DNA from: Chrysomallon squamiferum | Taxonomy: Eukaryota > Mollusca > Gastropoda > Neomphalida > Peltospiridae | Assembly: GCA_012295275.1 (NCBI GenBank) | Contig: CM022666.1 | Coordinates: forward strand, 241,001-305,000 | DNA: 64,000 nucleotides | Direction of reading: 5' to 3' | In this document: positions 62,885 through 64,000 of the stretch, piece after piece | Position numbering within the stretch: position 1 is the stretch's first letter | How the letters are laid out: each line of letters opens with the position of its first letter | Notes under the pieces: generated by a model | Told to the model about the DNA's origin: nothing | Seen by the model: the letters and a program-made list of their open reading frames with translations, nothing else | Databases searched by the model: none | Made by a program: the position numbers and the translations under genes

Positions 62885-63750
62885 TTATTATTATTAATTT
62901 GTTTAGTTATTGTTGAGAAAGCAAGGTTGACAGTATATCCAAATCCTGTCTATGAAGGCGTACCTATGACAGTTACATGCAGTGTTGGTAACATCACCCA
63001 GGTCGAAAGATTAGATATGATTGGATTAAAGAGAAAACTTGTCAGTGAAGCACAACCAATCCTTATCACTAGAGCTAAAGGAAACGAAAATGGTGGTAAA
63101 GCCAGATTAGAAGAGTCAAGTTTAAAATCAACCTCAACAGTGAGAGGAAAATGTGACAACAATGACAAAACTGGATCTTTCGTGGAAATTAGTTTGTGGA
63201 CAATGAATTTGTCTGGTATAATAAAATACATATGTTTCATCAATTACAGTAACATTTCCGGAGAAATTATTCAGTATGAAACTTCTATTCACCTCAATAT
63301 CATGAGTAAGTAAAAATATTAGATTACCACAATCATATGGATTACATTTACACAGAATATAAATCGAGATAATTAAAAAATTAAGTCTAGTTTCATAATG
63401 ACTCTTACTATTGTATATTTTTCTGTTTTAAATAATAAAAACGTCTGAGTCAATTCAGATAACAGAAAGAAAATTAAAATCAAAGTGAAGAAAATACCAA
63501 TATTTGTAACTTGCATTTTGCTATCTCTAATATAATTTTGTCTGTCTAACTGATACCTCCAAATACATTAATAATTAAATTTAATGTAGTATATTTAAAA
63601 CTAAACACATTCATTCATGCCATCTAAATCCTTTTTCTGTTTAAATTCTTTTGAAGGTAAATGTCGTTTTATATATTTAGTTTGTGTCATTTATTTCCAG
63701 AGATTGGAAAACCACTGGCTAAGGCAGAAATATGTATGTATTTTATATAA

Positions 63751-63801
<51 letters not shown>

Positions 63802-64000
63802 TTAATGTACGTATGTATGTATGTATGTATGTATGTCTACATAACTGTTTACGTATCTTCGTGTATGTATATAGCTGGAGAGGCAAAGCTTATAGTGAAT
63901 CCATACCCTGTTATGGTAGGAATTCCAACTACAATCACATGCACTGTTGTTGATGCAAGTAGAATTGATAGAGTACAGAACATAGAACTAAAAAGGAAGC
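57863..64000 (+). CDS. Gene 5: five-Ig receptor, partial, frameshift in Ig1
   Basis: Exons seen: 57863-57908, 58770-59163, 59614-59643, 60009-60407, 61198-61227, 61742-62128, 62579-62608, 62907-63305, 63701-63733 and 63875 to the window edge. It is the most diverged unit (Ig2, Ig3, hinge 3 and Ig5 all differ strongly), except for Ig4, which is nearly identical to the others. Ig1 is 394 nt because of one extra A in a five-A run (59133-59137), leading to TAA at 59153-59155. All later exons are open and keep length and phase, so skipping Ig1 would restore the frame. A sequencing error in the homopolymer, a recent pseudogene, or a gene used in an Ig1-less form all fit. Confidence 0.68.
57944..57988. 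repeat. (TAA)n tract, gene 5 intron 1
   Basis: About 15 TAA copies soon after the donor; gene 3 has a similar tract. Confidence 0.94.
58770..59163 (+). CDS. Gene 5 Ig1 domain exon with 1-nt insertion
   Basis: Acceptor TTTACAG, donor GTAAGT. Framework as gene 1 (FSIILRRKPLRAQNYTT); F-G loop SSYYIQPSYHVIIEK. The frame breaks at the A-run after IIEK, in a part that reads Y-M-K-I-N-V-L-S in genes 2 and 3. Confidence 0.85.
59614..59643 (+). CDS. Gene 5 hinge 1 mini-exon
   Basis: 30 nt, SAVYPESVIRG; TGCAG acceptor, GTTTGT donor. Confidence 0.76.
60009..60407 (+). CDS. Gene 5 Ig2 domain exon
   Basis: 399 nt, diverged: VIKRRFLNDDDPTDMVGAE, SGKCEDRN in place of SGLCDGRN, and an added Cys (LGCFVEL). 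Ends TRG before a GTAAGT donor. Confidence 0.91.
61198..61227 (+). CDS. Gene 5 hinge 2 mini-exon
   Basis: 30 nt, ALSRPTPEVQ, GTATTT donor. It shows the intact form of the gene 3 exon. Confidence 0.78.
61486..61735. repeat. Three-copy tandem repeat of about 82 nt before gene 5 Ig3
   Basis: Unit carries GTTATAAGTGTACAGAGCTC, then TTAGTAGTAAYAGTACTGTT and a (TA)n spacer. Copies start near 61488, 61571 and 61655. A single diverged copy sits near 48112 in gene 4. It ends within 10 nt of the Ig3 acceptor. Confidence 0.88.
61742..62128 (+). CDS. Gene 5 Ig3 domain exon
   Basis: 387 nt, GTATAG acceptor. Diverged: KIDRVIVVKELAGLTLKRK, PPGRNETT (glycosylation site), CQKNNKKGSF. Double Cys in RCYCHYLN kept. 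Confidence 0.91.
62233..62336. repeat. (TAC)n, (TAA)n, (GAA)n and (CAA)n run
   Basis: Four trinucleotide repeats in succession in the intron between Ig3 and hinge 3. Confidence 0.93.
62579..62608 (+). CDS. Gene 5 hinge 3 mini-exon
   Basis: 30 nt, NASKRLTEPL, diverged from the otherwise invariant SSSKQPTAPQ; GTTTGC donor. Confidence 0.74.
   Translation: MLQNDLLNL
62907..63305 (+). CDS. Gene 5 Ig4 domain exon
   Basis: 399 nt after (TTA)n. The first 330 or so nt match the other units almost base for base; after NYSNISGEIIQYETS it changes abruptly to IHLNIMSK with a GTAAGT donor. Confidence 0.93.
63701..63733 (+). CDS. Gene 5 hinge 4 mini-exon
   Basis: 33 nt, RIGKPLAKAEI; GTATGT donor. Confidence 0.75.
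63875..64000 (+). CDS. Gene 5 Ig5 domain exon, cut by window edge
   Basis: ATATAG acceptor. Diverged: NPYPVMVGIPTTITCTVV, DASRIDRVQNIELKRK. Open to the last base. Confidence 0.85.

Overview
This is AT-rich, intron-rich animal DNA loaded with (TTA)n, (GA)n/(CT)n, (GTT)n and homopolymer tracts. The family architecture and a decayed FLYWCH-associated MULE transposase fit an invertebrate. A mollusc is my best guess, but nothing here proves it. There is no prokaryotic-style gene organisation.

The window holds one thing: a head-to-tail, plus-strand tandem array of five paralogous genes for single-pass membrane receptors with five atypical immunoglobulin-like (Ig-like) domains. Start codons lie at 1820, 15543, 30299, 41481 and 57863; the fifth gene runs off the right edge. 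Each gene has a 46-49 nt signal-peptide exon, then Ig1, hinge 1, Ig2, hinge 2, Ig3, hinge 3, Ig4, hinge 4, Ig5, hinge 5, a transmembrane exon and a short 3' tail exon. Every Ig-like domain is one exon of fixed length (393, 399, 387, 399, 393 nt), with two exceptions: Ig5 of gene 3 is one codon short and Ig1 of gene 5 carries a 1-nt insertion. Every hinge is a 30-33 nt mini-exon, except the 29-nt hinge 2 of gene 3. All internal introns are phase 1, so any domain or hinge can be dropped or swapped without changing frame. Spliced genes 1, 2 and 4 give 772, 771 and 772 residues. None of these splice forms has been tested against RNA.

Gene 1 (1820-11219), gene 2 (15543-26174) and gene 4 (41481-53095) look intact. 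Gene 3 (30299-39206) has a 29-nt frameshifted hinge 2 exon and has lost about 3.3 kb at its 3' end, including the last exon. Gene 5 (57863-64000, partial) has a 1-nt insertion in Ig1. The Ig1 domains differ most in the segment just after the last cysteine (F-G loop position), while Ig4 is almost identical in all five copies. The outermost domain is therefore the likely ligand-contact surface, on a homogenised stalk.

Intergenic and intronic DNA is itself repeated from unit to unit. It contains a repeat family with embedded (GA)n, a conserved intronic block before the transmembrane exon, a MULE remnant at 45140-45820, an unidentified 1.2-kb insertion in gene 4 and a recombination scar in gene 2. 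TATA-like and TGACGT (CRE-like) motifs precede the signal-peptide exons. The whole looks like an unstable, diversifying receptor cluster, plausibly recognition or immune type; that role is inference from architecture only.
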